A stretch of 64,000 nt of DNA. It comes from Sphingobium sp. JS3065 (GTDB taxonomy: Bacteria; Pseudomonadota; Alphaproteobacteria; Sphingomonadales; Sphingomonadaceae). Below are positions 36,786 through 45,364 of this stretch, piece by piece (position 1 is the first letter of the stretch; each line of letters opens with the position of its first letter). The DNA is taken from contig NZ_CP102664.1 of NCBI RefSeq assembly GCF_026427355.1, positions 620,001-684,000 on the forward strand, written 5' to 3'. The notes under the pieces are model-generated. The model searched no databases, was not told the DNA's origin, and saw nothing but the letters and a program-made list of their open reading frames with translations. The position numbers were made by a program, and so were the translations under genes.

Positions 36786-37745
36786 CTATCTGTGCAGTCG
36801 GGTCTGGGCGGTAGCCAGGCGGCGCATCATCCGCACATCCTTCAAGTCGAGTTTGAGCGCGGTTTCGGCCCAATTTTCGACGATGTCCTTCAATTCCTCA
36901 TATTCCAGCGGATCGACGCGCCGCCCCGCCTGGAACACGCCGACATGGCCCGCATGATGGGACAGGCTGGACGCGATATAGTCGCGCACCGCCTGTTCGC
37001 CCTCGCCATCCTCCACCAGCGTATGGACGATGCCCATGTCGTACATTTCCTGCGCGCTGTAGACCTTGCCCGACAGGATCATCCGTTCCGCCGTCAGCCG
37101 CCCCAGCCTGCGCGCCAGGATGGAATAGGCCCCCATGCCGGGGAACAGGCCGAAGAGCATTTCAGGCAGGCCGAAGCGGGCGCTGCGCTCCGCGATCACG
37201 ACATCGAAGCAGAGCAGCGCCTCGAACCCGCCGCCCAGCGCATCGCCCTGCGCCAGCGCGATCGAGATCACCGGCAGGTCGCCGTTGCGCCAGGTGCGGT
37301 GCACCACATCGATGCAGGCATGGCCGTAATCGACCAGGCCGGGCAGGTCGCCGCGCTCGATACATCCGGCGAACAGTTCCAGGTCGCCGCCCAGGTTGAA
37401 CACGCCCGGAAAGCGCGATCCCGCCACCATATATTTGATCGGCAACTTGCCCGCGTCGAACAGCCTTTTGGCCTCCACATACCAGTGACGGACGTCGCGC
37501 AGCATCGCCGGACTGAAATTGGGCCGATTCGCGGGCGTCATGAAAGCCCAGAGAGTGGCGGCCGCCGCGTCCCAGCTTACGTCGATCTGGCCCAGGTCGA
37601 ACATGGTCGACGTGCCGATTTCCTGCGTCGAAGCTGTGCTTTCCGTAACGGAAGCCAGACCCGCATCCTCATCCGCCGGCAGATGGGCGGGACTAAGATC
37701 GTCCATATGTTCTCGCGCGGAATTAAATCGCCCGGAATCAATCAT
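36786..37745 (-). CDS. Crotonase-family protein resembling DSF synthase RpfF
   Basis: A protein of about 319 residues of the enoyl-CoA hydratase superfamily. Core segments PGVFNLGGDLELF, ALAQGDALGGGFEA and RFGLPEMLFGLFPGMGAYS match the RpfF line rather than ordinary enoyl-CoA hydratases. The two glutamates that in Xanthomonas RpfF (E141, E161) do dehydration and thioester cleavage correspond to E175 and E195, with the same spacing of 20. RpfF makes cis-2-unsaturated fatty acid signals. ATG 37745 was chosen (GGGGGC five bases upstream); the frame is open to 37826. No RpfC/RpfG pair is adjacent, but the convergent neighbour is a c-di-GMP enzyme. The product is inferred. Confidence 0.8.
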   Translation of the reverse strand: MIDSGRFNSAREHMDDLSPAHLPADEDAGLASVTESTASTQEIGTSTMFDLGQIDVSWDAAAATLWAFMTPANRPNFSPAMLRDVRHWYVEAKRLFDAGKLPIKYMVAGSRFPGVFNLGGDLELFAGCIERGDLPGLVDYGHACIDVVHRTWRNGDLPVISIALAQGDALGGGFEALLCFDVVIAERSARFGLPEMLFGLFPGMGAYSILARRLGRLTAERMILSGKVYSAQEMYDMGIVHTLVEDGEGEQAVRDYIASSLSHHAGHVGVFQAGRRVDPLEYEELKDIVENWAETALKLDLKDVRMMRRLATAQTRLHR

Positions 37746-37988
37746 CTGAGCCCCCAAACTGCAATTGATCATGAGGAAAACAGTGTTGCCGTTCTTATGC
37801 AACCGCCGCGCGCAGGCTTGCCCCAAAATTAACCATTTTTATTAGCTACTGTTGCCGACATGTCGCCCAAACCAGGGTTGTCGAAGGGTAAATGTTGCGG
37901 AAATGCAACAAACTGCTCTTTTGAGTTCCGACGCAAATTGGGGGCAGGCCTTTGTTAACCTTTATTAATTACGGTGGGGCTTATGAAC

Positions 37989-39346
<1,358 letters not shown>

Positions 39347-39366
39347 CGACGGCCCAACCTGATCCT

Positions 39367-39432
39367 CCCCATCGTTAGATGGGGAGGGGAACCAGCCGAA
39401 GGCTGGTGGAGGGGAAATGCGCAGGTCGCGCC
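39367..39432. repeat. Dispersed palindromic intergenic repeat (copy B)
   Basis: CCCCATC pairs with GATGGGG across GTTA at the left, then CCAGCC pairs with GGCTGG across GAA. Bases 39391-39432 match 3513-3554 at 39 of 42 positions. It lies between the converging tgt and kinase genes. Confidence 0.75.
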
Positions 39433-39448
39433 TTACCCCATACGCCCC

Positions 39449-41062
39449 TTATTTCAGCACCGTGATCGCTATCGCATAATCGCCTGTCTCGGGATCATGC
39501 TCCAGCGGCGCGCGCAACTGCCGGGACAGGCCGGTAAGCACCCGTCCGTAACGCTCCTCCAGCCGGGCGGTCATGTCCGCCGATCCGCGCAAAGCGGGCG
39601 AGAGGATGTGGAGCACCGCGCGGTCGGTGCGGCCCGGCTCCAACTCAACGGCGATCCGCATCGCCGTGCGCGGATTGGACAACATCGCAAGCTCCACCAG
39701 TTCCGTCAGCAGGAAGGCGATGGGCACCGCCACATCCTGGCTGATATGCAGATTGTCGCTGTCGATCTGAATGCCGAAGCGGCGCGCTTCGGCTGGGGCG
39801 GTGCTGCGCAGGCTGGCCGATAATTCGCTGATCAGGGAGCGGACGCCGACCCCGCGATGCTCCTCCAGCTCCGCATAATGGTTGCGGTGGACGACGGAAA
39901 GGGCGTCCACCCGCCGCTGGATGGTCGCATAGGCCTCGACCGCTTCGGCGTCGTGGGCGGATCGCGCATGCAGGTTGATCAGGCTGGCGATGATCTGAAG
40001 GTTGTTCTTGACCCGGTGATGCACTTCCCGCGTCAGCTTGCGCTGCGTTTCCAGCCCCTCCGCCATTTCCGCCTCATGGGTGGCGACATCCTCGCTGATC
40101 TCGCGGAAAGTGTCGCCCAGCGCCACGATTTCCTGCGCGGGCGTGCGGATGCGGCGCGCCGGTTCCAGCACCTCGCCGGGCTGATAGGCCGCCACGGACC
40201 GGCGCAGCAGCACCAAGGGCCGGATCAGCAGGCGGTTGACCACGAACCAGCCAATGGCCGCCGCCGCGAACCACATCACCAGCGGCAGGAAGAGCGAGAG
40301 CATGCGCGCGACCGTGACCGGGGGATCGCGCAGCGTCATGGACAGGATGATGTCGGGTGGGTCGAGCCGGGCCGAAAGCGTGGTGCCGCGCCCGCCCGGC
40401 GGGTCGACAGGCCGCGTGACGACCATGCTGTGGGGACCGTCGCGCAGCGTGATCTGACGGTTCTGCAACGTGCCCGACGGGTTGGTCATCGCCTCCAGAT
40501 AGTCGCGCGAATAATAAGCGATCGCCACGACCGCGCCATTGCCGCTTCGCGCCCGGCTGACCAGATAGGGCGAGTTGGGCAGCAATTGCGCGGGCGGGCC
40601 GTCGAACCGGGCCGAGGGCGTCAGCCCCGCGGGTTCCGGAAGGGGCGAACCGCAGAGCATCCGTCCTGTCCTGTCATAGATATAATGGCGGCCCCCGCCG
40701 CGCTCATGGGACGTCAGGAACATCGACAGGCGCTTGCACAAGGCCGGGTCCGGCCCGGAGGTGGCGAAACTGTCGGCGGTCAGCAGCAGGGCGGTGCGGT
40801 CGAACGCCAGATCGGACGATAATTTGCGTGCGCTTTGCGTGACCGCGACGCGCAGCAGGGCTTCCTTTTCCAGATCGGCCGTGCGGATCGCCTGGAGCGA
40901 CGCGGCCAGCGCGATCAGGCCAAGCGGCAGCAGCGCCAGCGTCAGGATGAGGAACATCTTGACGCCGGTGGAATGCGAAACGGCGTTCAATCTGCGCATG
41001 AAGGGGCCGGCGGCAGGAAGGGGCATGCCTTCGACAGGCGGTGTTGCGGGGCTCTTGTCCAT
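39449..41062 (-). CDS. HisKA_2 sensor histidine kinase with degenerate ATPase domain (PhyP-like)
   Basis: A 537-residue membrane protein with a helix near residue 40, a periplasmic sensor of about 200 residues, a second helix near residue 265, a HAMP-like stretch, and the HisKA_2 dimerisation helix REVHHRVKNNLQII with the phospho-His kept. The ATPase half looks broken: the N-box reads TELVELAML where active kinases have TNA, and the DNG-type and GLGL-type glycine boxes are missing. This fits PhyP of Sphingomonas, a regulator of PhyR that acts as a phosphatase/negative regulator in the general stress response. It is beside nepR and phyR, which supports that role, although the name is inferred. 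Confidence 0.8.
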   Translation of the reverse strand: MDKSPATPPVEGMPLPAAGPFMRRLNAVSHSTGVKMFLILTLALLPLGLIALAASLQAIRTADLEKEALLRVAVTQSARKLSSDLAFDRTALLLTADSFATSGPDPALCKRLSMFLTSHERGGGRHYIYDRTGRMLCGSPLPEPAGLTPSARFDGPPAQLLPNSPYLVSRARSGNGAVVAIAYYSRDYLEAMTNPSGTLQNRQITLRDGPHSMVVTRPVDPPGGRGTTLSARLDPPDIILSMTLRDPPVTVARMLSLFLPLVMWFAAAAIGWFVVNRLLIRPLVLLRRSVAAYQPGEVLEPARRIRTPAQEIVALGDTFREISEDVATHEAEMAEGLETQRKLTREVHHRVKNNLQIIASLINLHARSAHDAEAVEAYATIQRRVDALSVVHRNHYAELEEHRGVGVRSLISELSASLRSTAPAEARRFGIQIDSDNLHISQDVAVPIAFLLTELVELAMLSNPRTAMRIAVELEPGRTDRAVLHILSPALRGSADMTARLEERYGRVLTGLSRQLRAPLEHDPETGDYAIAITVLK

Positions 41063-41156
41063 CTAGCTGAGGTCGAACATCAAGCGCTGCTTTTCCCGGG
41101 AAGGCAATCCGCTACGTCCTCTCCCGCTTGTCCCGGCCTGACCGATCGGGGGAGGG

Positions 41157-41411
41157 TCAATCCAGCTTGCTGAGAAGGTCGAGCATTTCGGCGGGAATAT
41201 CCTCATCCACCGCGCGTTGATAGACGGAGCGCAGGGCATTGGCCACCTGGCCATCGTCTTTCGCCGCAGACACGCGCTTCTTGCGGGCGGCTCCACCCTT
41301 CACGCCAGAAGCCGGAGTGCTGGTGCCGACATCTTTGCTGTCCCCTCCCGTCACATCCCGTTCCGTCGTTGAAGCAACCAAAACACGCCCCTCTGCAGCC
41401 ATTAATGTCAT
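41157..41411 (-). CDS. nepR: Anti-sigma factor NepR
   Basis: An 84-residue protein whose C-terminal part (VANALRSVYQRAVDEDIPAEM, then LDLLSKLD) is the NepR signature: two helices that clasp the sigma factor EcfG until phosphorylated PhyR competes for them. The N-terminal 45 residues are low complexity and probably disordered. The ATG at 41411 has AGCAGG five bases upstream; an alternative ATG is at 41402. A near-consensus EcfG promoter lies about 105 bases upstream, which would give autoregulation. It is divergent from phyR, and the kinase gene lies downstream in the same direction. Confidence 0.92.
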   Translation of the reverse strand: MTLMAAEGRVLVASTTERDVTGGDSKDVGTSTPASGVKGGAARKKRVSAAKDDGQVANALRSVYQRAVDEDIPAEMLDLLSKLD

Positions 41412-41515
41412 GCCAGCCTGCTCTTCTCGCGGCTTTCCCCTATGACGTCAATTCAACGTCTGGGAAATCAGATCACAAAATCCCAAAGATTGTCGAAAAA
41501 ACCGAACGGCAGTGA

Positions 41516-41540
41516 AACAAATTTCCCGCTTGTTGGTTCC
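41516..41540 (-). promoter_or_regulatory. Candidate EcfG-dependent promoter for nepR
   Basis: On the minus strand GGAAC (41540-41536), 16 bases, then TGTT (41519-41516). The consensus for sigma-EcfG in sphingomonads is GGAAC-N16/17-CGTT, so only the first base of the -10 differs. It points at nepR. Confidence 0.55.
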
Positions 41541-41695
41541 CTTCGCGAAGCATTTTTTGCCTGGCCCTGCCGATCACCGGCGATGGGACGGGAATGGGGG
41601 AAGGGGCTTGCCACATCGGCATCGGCCATTCATCCTCCCGATCCGGCTAATGTTTCGAAATAAGGCGCCCGATGGGCTGGGGAGAATTTTTACAG

Positions 41696-42490
41696 ATGTC
41701 GCTTGGTCAGCAACTGCACCCTCATCTTCCATTCCTGCGTCGTTATGCGCGCGCGCTGACAGGCAGCCAGGCACATGGCGACGCCTATGTCCGCGCCACG
41801 CTGGAGGCGATCGTGGCGGCGCCGGACGAATTTCCGGCGGCGGTCGACCCGCGCCTTGGCCTTTACAAGACCTTCCATGCGATTTGGTCCTCCTCCCATC
41901 TGGAAGACGGGCCGGTGCTGACCGGCGCCGACGGGCAGGAGGCGATCGCCCAAGCGCGGCTCGCCCGGCTGACGCCGCTGCCGCGTCAGGCCCTGCTGCT
42001 CACCGCGCTGGAGGGATTCACCGTCGACGATGTCGGCTATCTGATCGGTCTGGAGAGCGACGATGTGGAGGCGCTGGTCAAGGAAGCGCTGAGCGAGATC
42101 GAGGCGCAGACCCGCGCCAAGGTGCTGATCATAGAGGATGAGCCGATCATCGCGATGGATATTGAAACCATCGTCCGCGACCTGGGGCATGAGGTGACCG
42201 CGATCGCCGTCACCCGCGAAGACGCGGTGCGAGAGGCTATGGCGGACCGGCCCGGCCTGGTGCTGGCCGACATACAGCTTGCCGACGATTCGAGCGGAAT
42301 CGACGCGGTGAAGGACATTCTCGCCGAATTCGCCGTGCCCGTGATCTTCATCACCGCCTTTCCGGAGCGTCTGCTGACGGGCGAGCGGCCCGAACCGACC
42401 TTCCTCATCACCAAGCCGTTCCAGCGTTCCACGGTGAAAGCGGCGATTTCCCAGGCGCTGTTCTTCGACGAGGCGACGGCTCCCGCCTGA
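41696..42490 (+). CDS. phyR: Response regulator PhyR (general stress response)
   Basis: A 264-residue protein that combines a sigma-like domain (about residues 1-130, pretending to be EcfG) with a C-terminal receiver domain. The receiver has the acidic pair E147/D148 in IIEDEP, the phospho-acceptor D192 in LADIQLAD, and the conserved Lys in LITKPF. When phosphorylated it binds NepR and frees EcfG. ATG 41696 was chosen because it gives the family N-terminus (MSLGQQL) with GGGGAG about 11 bases upstream; ATG 41672 is an alternative. It is divergent from nepR. Confidence 0.94.
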   Translation: MSLGQQLHPHLPFLRRYARALTGSQAHGDAYVRATLEAIVAAPDEFPAAVDPRLGLYKTFHAIWSSSHLEDGPVLTGADGQEAIAQARLARLTPLPRQALLLTALEGFTVDDVGYLIGLESDDVEALVKEALSEIEAQTRAKVLIIEDEPIIAMDIETIVRDLGHEVTAIAVTREDAVREAMADRPGLVLADIQLADDSSGIDAVKDILAEFAVPVIFITAFPERLLTGERPEPTFLITKPFQRSTVKAAISQALFFDEATAPA

Positions 42491-42528
42491 TTGTTGCCGC
42501 CGCTTTTCCAAAATGGGACAGATAAAGG

Positions 42529-42553
42529 GGAACCCCGGTCCGCGGCTCGCGTT
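42529..42553 (+). promoter_or_regulatory. Consensus EcfG-dependent promoter
   Basis: GGAAC (42529-42533), 16 bases, CGTT (42550-42553): an exact match to the sphingomonad sigma-EcfG promoter. The start codon of the 44-residue gene is 30 bases on, and ecfG is 280 bases on in the same direction, so it may drive both. Confidence 0.85.
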
Positions 42554-42582
42554 ATTGATGCGTAACGATCGGGAGAGACCTC

Positions 42583-42717
42583 ATGGCCGAACAAGAGCAG
42601 CACATCGCGACCGACAAAGCCCGCGCGGGCTCGACGCCGCATATCGTGCGCTATGTTCTGGGCATTTCCCTGATGCTCGCGATCATCGTGATGGTCGTGA
42701 TATTGTGGGGTTATTGA
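42583..42717 (+). CDS. 44-residue single-helix membrane protein in the stress locus
   Basis: A very small gene with a good ribosome site (GGGAGAG five bases before the ATG). The product has a polar N-terminus (AEQEQHIATDKARAGS), then one transmembrane helix (YVLGISLMLAIIVMVVILW) and ends right after it. It lies between phyR and ecfG behind a perfect EcfG promoter, so it should be induced with the general stress response. Its family is not recognised; its position hints at a stress-related membrane peptide. Confidence 0.7.
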   Translation: MAEQEQHIATDKARAGSTPHIVRYVLGISLMLAIIVMVVILWGY

Positions 42718-42833
42718 ATGCCGTTGCGGCAATTGGTCCTTGAGAAGAAAAATATTGGGATGCGGACGCATATATGGCTTTGACGACTTCCGTTCATGCA
42801 GCGAAGGCTACAGCCGGTGAGGGGGTTGTTTCC

Positions 42834-43490
42834 ATGAGCGACGGCGTAAGTCCGAATGGGGAGCGTGAAACTCTCTCCGACTCGGATTTCAAGCGTGAAC
42901 TGGCGGGCGTGATCCCCCATCTGCGCGCCTTTGGCCGATCCCTGTCGGGCAATCGCGACGTGGCGGACGATCTGGTGCAGGAAACGCTGTTGAAGGCCTG
43001 GGCCGCGCGCAGCCGTTTCCAGGCGGGCACCAATATGAGGGCGTGGACCTTCATCATCCTGCGCAATCATTATCTTTCGCAGATGCGCCGCTCCCGTTTC
43101 CGGGGCGACTGGGACGATCTGGCGGCCGACCGGCTGCTCGCCGCGCCTGCCGGACAGGACAAATATGTCGAACTGTCCGACATGCAGCGCGCCCTTCTGC
43201 AATTGCCGCAGCCGCAGCGGGAGGCGCTGATCCTGGTCGGCGCGGGCGGCTTCGCCTATGAGGAGGCGGCCGATATCTGCGGCGTCGCCGTGGGCACGAT
43301 CAAGAGCCGCGTCGCGCGCGGCCGCGCTGCCCTGGAGCAGATATTGGAAAATGGCGAATTGCCTTCCCGCCGCAGCCAGGAAACCAGCGAGACGCCGGTC
43401 CTTGATGAGATCATGGACGATGTCGACCGCTTGAGCCGGGGCCGCGAAGCCCGGGAAGCCAGCGAAGATAGCGAGTCCGACCTGGAATGA
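42834..43490 (+). CDS. ecfG: ECF sigma factor EcfG (general stress sigma factor)
   Basis: A 218-residue sigma factor of the ECF15 group. Region 2 is in LRAFGRSLSGNRDVADDLVQE and MRAWTFIILRNHYLS, and region 4 is in LPQPQREALILVGAGGF and VAVGTIKSRVARGRAAL. It is released from NepR when PhyR is phosphorylated and then transcribes GGAAC-CGTT promoters. The ATG at 42834 has GAGGGGG nine bases upstream; the frame is open to 42774. A charged, acidic tail of about 40 residues follows region 4. The perfect EcfG promoter upstream suggests positive autoregulation. Confidence 0.92.
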   Translation: MSDGVSPNGERETLSDSDFKRELAGVIPHLRAFGRSLSGNRDVADDLVQETLLKAWAARSRFQAGTNMRAWTFIILRNHYLSQMRRSRFRGDWDDLAADRLLAAPAGQDKYVELSDMQRALLQLPQPQREALILVGAGGFAYEEAADICGVAVGTIKSRVARGRAALEQILENGELPSRRSQETSETPVLDEIMDDVDRLSRGREAREASEDSESDLE

Positions 43491-43538
43491 TCTGTGTTAT
43501 ACTCCCCACCTCTGGATTTGAGGATCGGGAGAAGGAGC

Positions 43539-43790
43539 ATGGACGAAGGTCGCAAGGATGAATCCTCCGAGCCCGCTTCCGTACCGGGCCGGTCTCGCGG
43601 CAGCTTGATCATCTTCATTCTGGTCGCCATGGCGCTGGTGCTGGCGATCGGCTTTTTCTACATGACCAAGGACCGGAACGACCGTCCGGCCGACGCCGTG
43701 ATGCAGGCGGTCGAAAAACCTGACAGCGCGGCGCAAATGGTGGGCGACGCCGCGATGAATGCGGCGGACACGCTCCGAAATCATGATTGA
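43539..43790 (+). CDS. Small single-pass membrane protein downstream of ecfG
   Basis: An 83-residue protein with a charged N-terminus (MDEGRKDESSEPAS), one helix (LIIFILVAMALVLAIGFFYM) and a helical, Ala/Met-rich C-terminus that includes DAAMNAADTLRN. GGGAGAAGGAG immediately precedes the ATG. It follows ecfG by about 50 bases in the same direction and may be co-transcribed. Not recognised as a named family; no function is proposed. Confidence 0.6.
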   Translation: MDEGRKDESSEPASVPGRSRGSLIIFILVAMALVLAIGFFYMTKDRNDRPADAVMQAVEKPDSAAQMVGDAAMNAADTLRNHD

Positions 43791-43907
43791 AAGGGTGCTG
43801 GGCAGTCGCGCAGCACCATAAGGCCGCTTTCCCATCCTGGCCTGCTGGGCGGCCCGTTCAGAAAATCTTTGCGATTGTCGTGCATCGTCCCTGGCGGTGT
43901 CGGATTT

Positions 43908-43926
43908 CCTTACAGCCGCTGTAAGG
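43908..43926. promoter_or_regulatory. Perfect palindrome upstream of the EpsB-type gene
   Basis: CCTTACAG, 3 bases, CTGTAAGG: eight-base arms with no mismatch, 50 bases before the ATG of the sugar transferase. It could be a binding site for the PrsR activator or another regulator, or a leader hairpin. No clear -24/-12 sigma-54 promoter was found beside it. Confidence 0.45.
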
Positions 43927-43975
43927 CGATCCGGCGATGATCCGCCCGCCGGGCGCAGCGGGACACGCGCGACGA

Positions 43976-45364
43976 ATGATAAGATTGTTCAAACATTATG
44001 TGCCGCATGCGGTGCTGCTGCTCGGGCTGCTGGATTCCATGCTGCTGATCGGCGCGGCCGAGGGCGGGTGGATATTGCGCGCCCATCAGATCGGCATGGA
44101 TGTCGACCCTGTCGCGACCCGCATCGGGCCGCTGCTCAGCTTTGGCATCGCGATCCAGACGGCGATGATCGCGGTCGGCGTCTATGGCCCGGAATCGCTG
44201 CAATCGATCCGCTATGCGCTGGCGCGGCTGCTGGTGGCGATCTCGCTGGGCGTGCTGTTCCTGTCGGTCATGCATTTCCTGCTGCCGGACATCACGCTCT
44301 GGCGGTCCAATTCGCTCTACGCCATGGGGCTGGCCATCGCCCTGCTGCTGGCGATCCGCCTGCTGCTGGGGTCGATGCTGGGCGGCGAGGCGTTCAAGCG
44401 GCGGCTGGTCGTGCTGGGCGCGGGCAATCGCGCCGCCCGCATCCGGGAGATCGAGCAGCGCAAGGGATCCGGTTTCCTCATCGTCGGCTTTATCGCGATG
44501 AACGACGGCGCGCAGGTGATCCCCGAAGCGATCAACCGCAGCGCCATCTACAATCTGGCCGATTTCGTGGTCCGCCTGGCCGCGAGCGAGGTGGTGCTGG
44601 CGCTGGAGGAACGGCGCAACGCATTGCCGCTGGGCGACCTGCTGCGCATCAAGACCACCGGCGTCCATGTGAACGAAATCTCCACCTTCCTGGAACGGGA
44701 GACGGGCCGCGTCGACCTGGACAGCGTGAATCCGAGCTGGCTGATCTTCTCCGACGGCTTTTCCGCCGGTCGTCGGATTTCCAGCATCGCCAAGCGGCTG
44801 TTCGACATCGTCGCCAGTTCCATCCTGCTGCTGCTGACCGGTCCTGTCATCCTGCTCGCCGCGATCCTGGTGAAGCTCGACAGCAAGGGCCCCGCTTTCT
44901 ACCGGCAGCAGCGAGTCGGCCTGTTCGGCGAGGAATTCTGGATCGTGAAGCTGCGCACCATGCGGCAGGATGCCGAACTGTCCGGCCAGGCGGTGTGGGC
45001 GGAAAAGGACGATCCGCGCATCACGCGCCTGGGATATTGGCTGCGCAAGCTGCGCATCGACGAACTGCCCCAGACCTGGACGGTGCTGAAGGGCGAAATG
45101 AGCTTCGTCGGCCCGCGCCCCGAACGCCGCCAGTTCGTGGAGGATCTGGAGCAGCATCTGCGCTATTATGCGGAGCGGCATATGGTGAAGCCCGGCATCA
45201 CCGGCTGGGCGCAGATCAACTATCCCTATGGCGCGTCGATAGAGGATGCCCGGAACAAGCTGGAATATGACCTTTATTACGCCAAGAATTACACGCCCTT
45301 CCTCGACCTGCTGATCCTGATCCAGACGCTGCGGGTCATTCTGTGGCCCGAAGGCGCGCGGTGA
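43976..45364 (+). CDS. EpsB-type polyprenyl-phosphate sugar transferase (PEP-CTERM/exosortase-associated)
   Basis: A 462-residue membrane enzyme that should transfer the first sugar phosphate onto undecaprenyl phosphate in exopolysaccharide synthesis. The N-terminal half has four or five helices and a nucleotide-binding-like region (LVVLGAGNRAARI); the C-terminal bacterial sugar transferase domain has KRLFDIVASS, FWIVKLRTMRQDAE, RITRLGYWLRKLRIDELPQ and SFVGPRPERRQFVE. Together with PrsK and PrsR downstream this is the set described for PEP-CTERM/exosortase systems (TIGR03013 type). ATG 43976 was chosen; the frame is open to 43937. The stop overlaps prsK (GTGA). Confidence 0.88.
   Translation: MIRLFKHYVPHAVLLLGLLDSMLLIGAAEGGWILRAHQIGMDVDPVATRIGPLLSFGIAIQTAMIAVGVYGPESLQSIRYALARLLVAISLGVLFLSVMHFLLPDITLWRSNSLYAMGLAIALLLAIRLLLGSMLGGEAFKRRLVVLGAGNRAARIREIEQRKGSGFLIVGFIAMNDGAQVIPEAINRSAIYNLADFVVRLAASEVVLALEERRNALPLGDLLRIKTTGVHVNEISTFLERETGRVDLDSVNPSWLIFSDGFSAGRRISSIAKRLFDIVASSILLLLTGPVILLAAILVKLDSKGPAFYRQQRVGLFGEEFWIVKLRTMRQDAELSGQAVWAEKDDPRITRLGYWLRKLRIDELPQTWTVLKGEMSFVGPRPERRQFVEDLEQHLRYYAERHMVKPGITGWAQINYPYGASIEDARNKLEYDLYYAKNYTPFLDLLILIQTLRVILWPEGAR

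Noticed and set aside
42774..42833. Longer N-terminus of EcfG
   Set aside because: The extra 20 residues have no ribosome site, while ATG 42834 follows GAGGGGG at a good distance.
43897..45270. Alternative plus-strand frame over the EpsB-type gene
   Set aside because: Arg/Gly/Ala-rich shadow of the sugar transferase frame; the other frame has full domain motifs.
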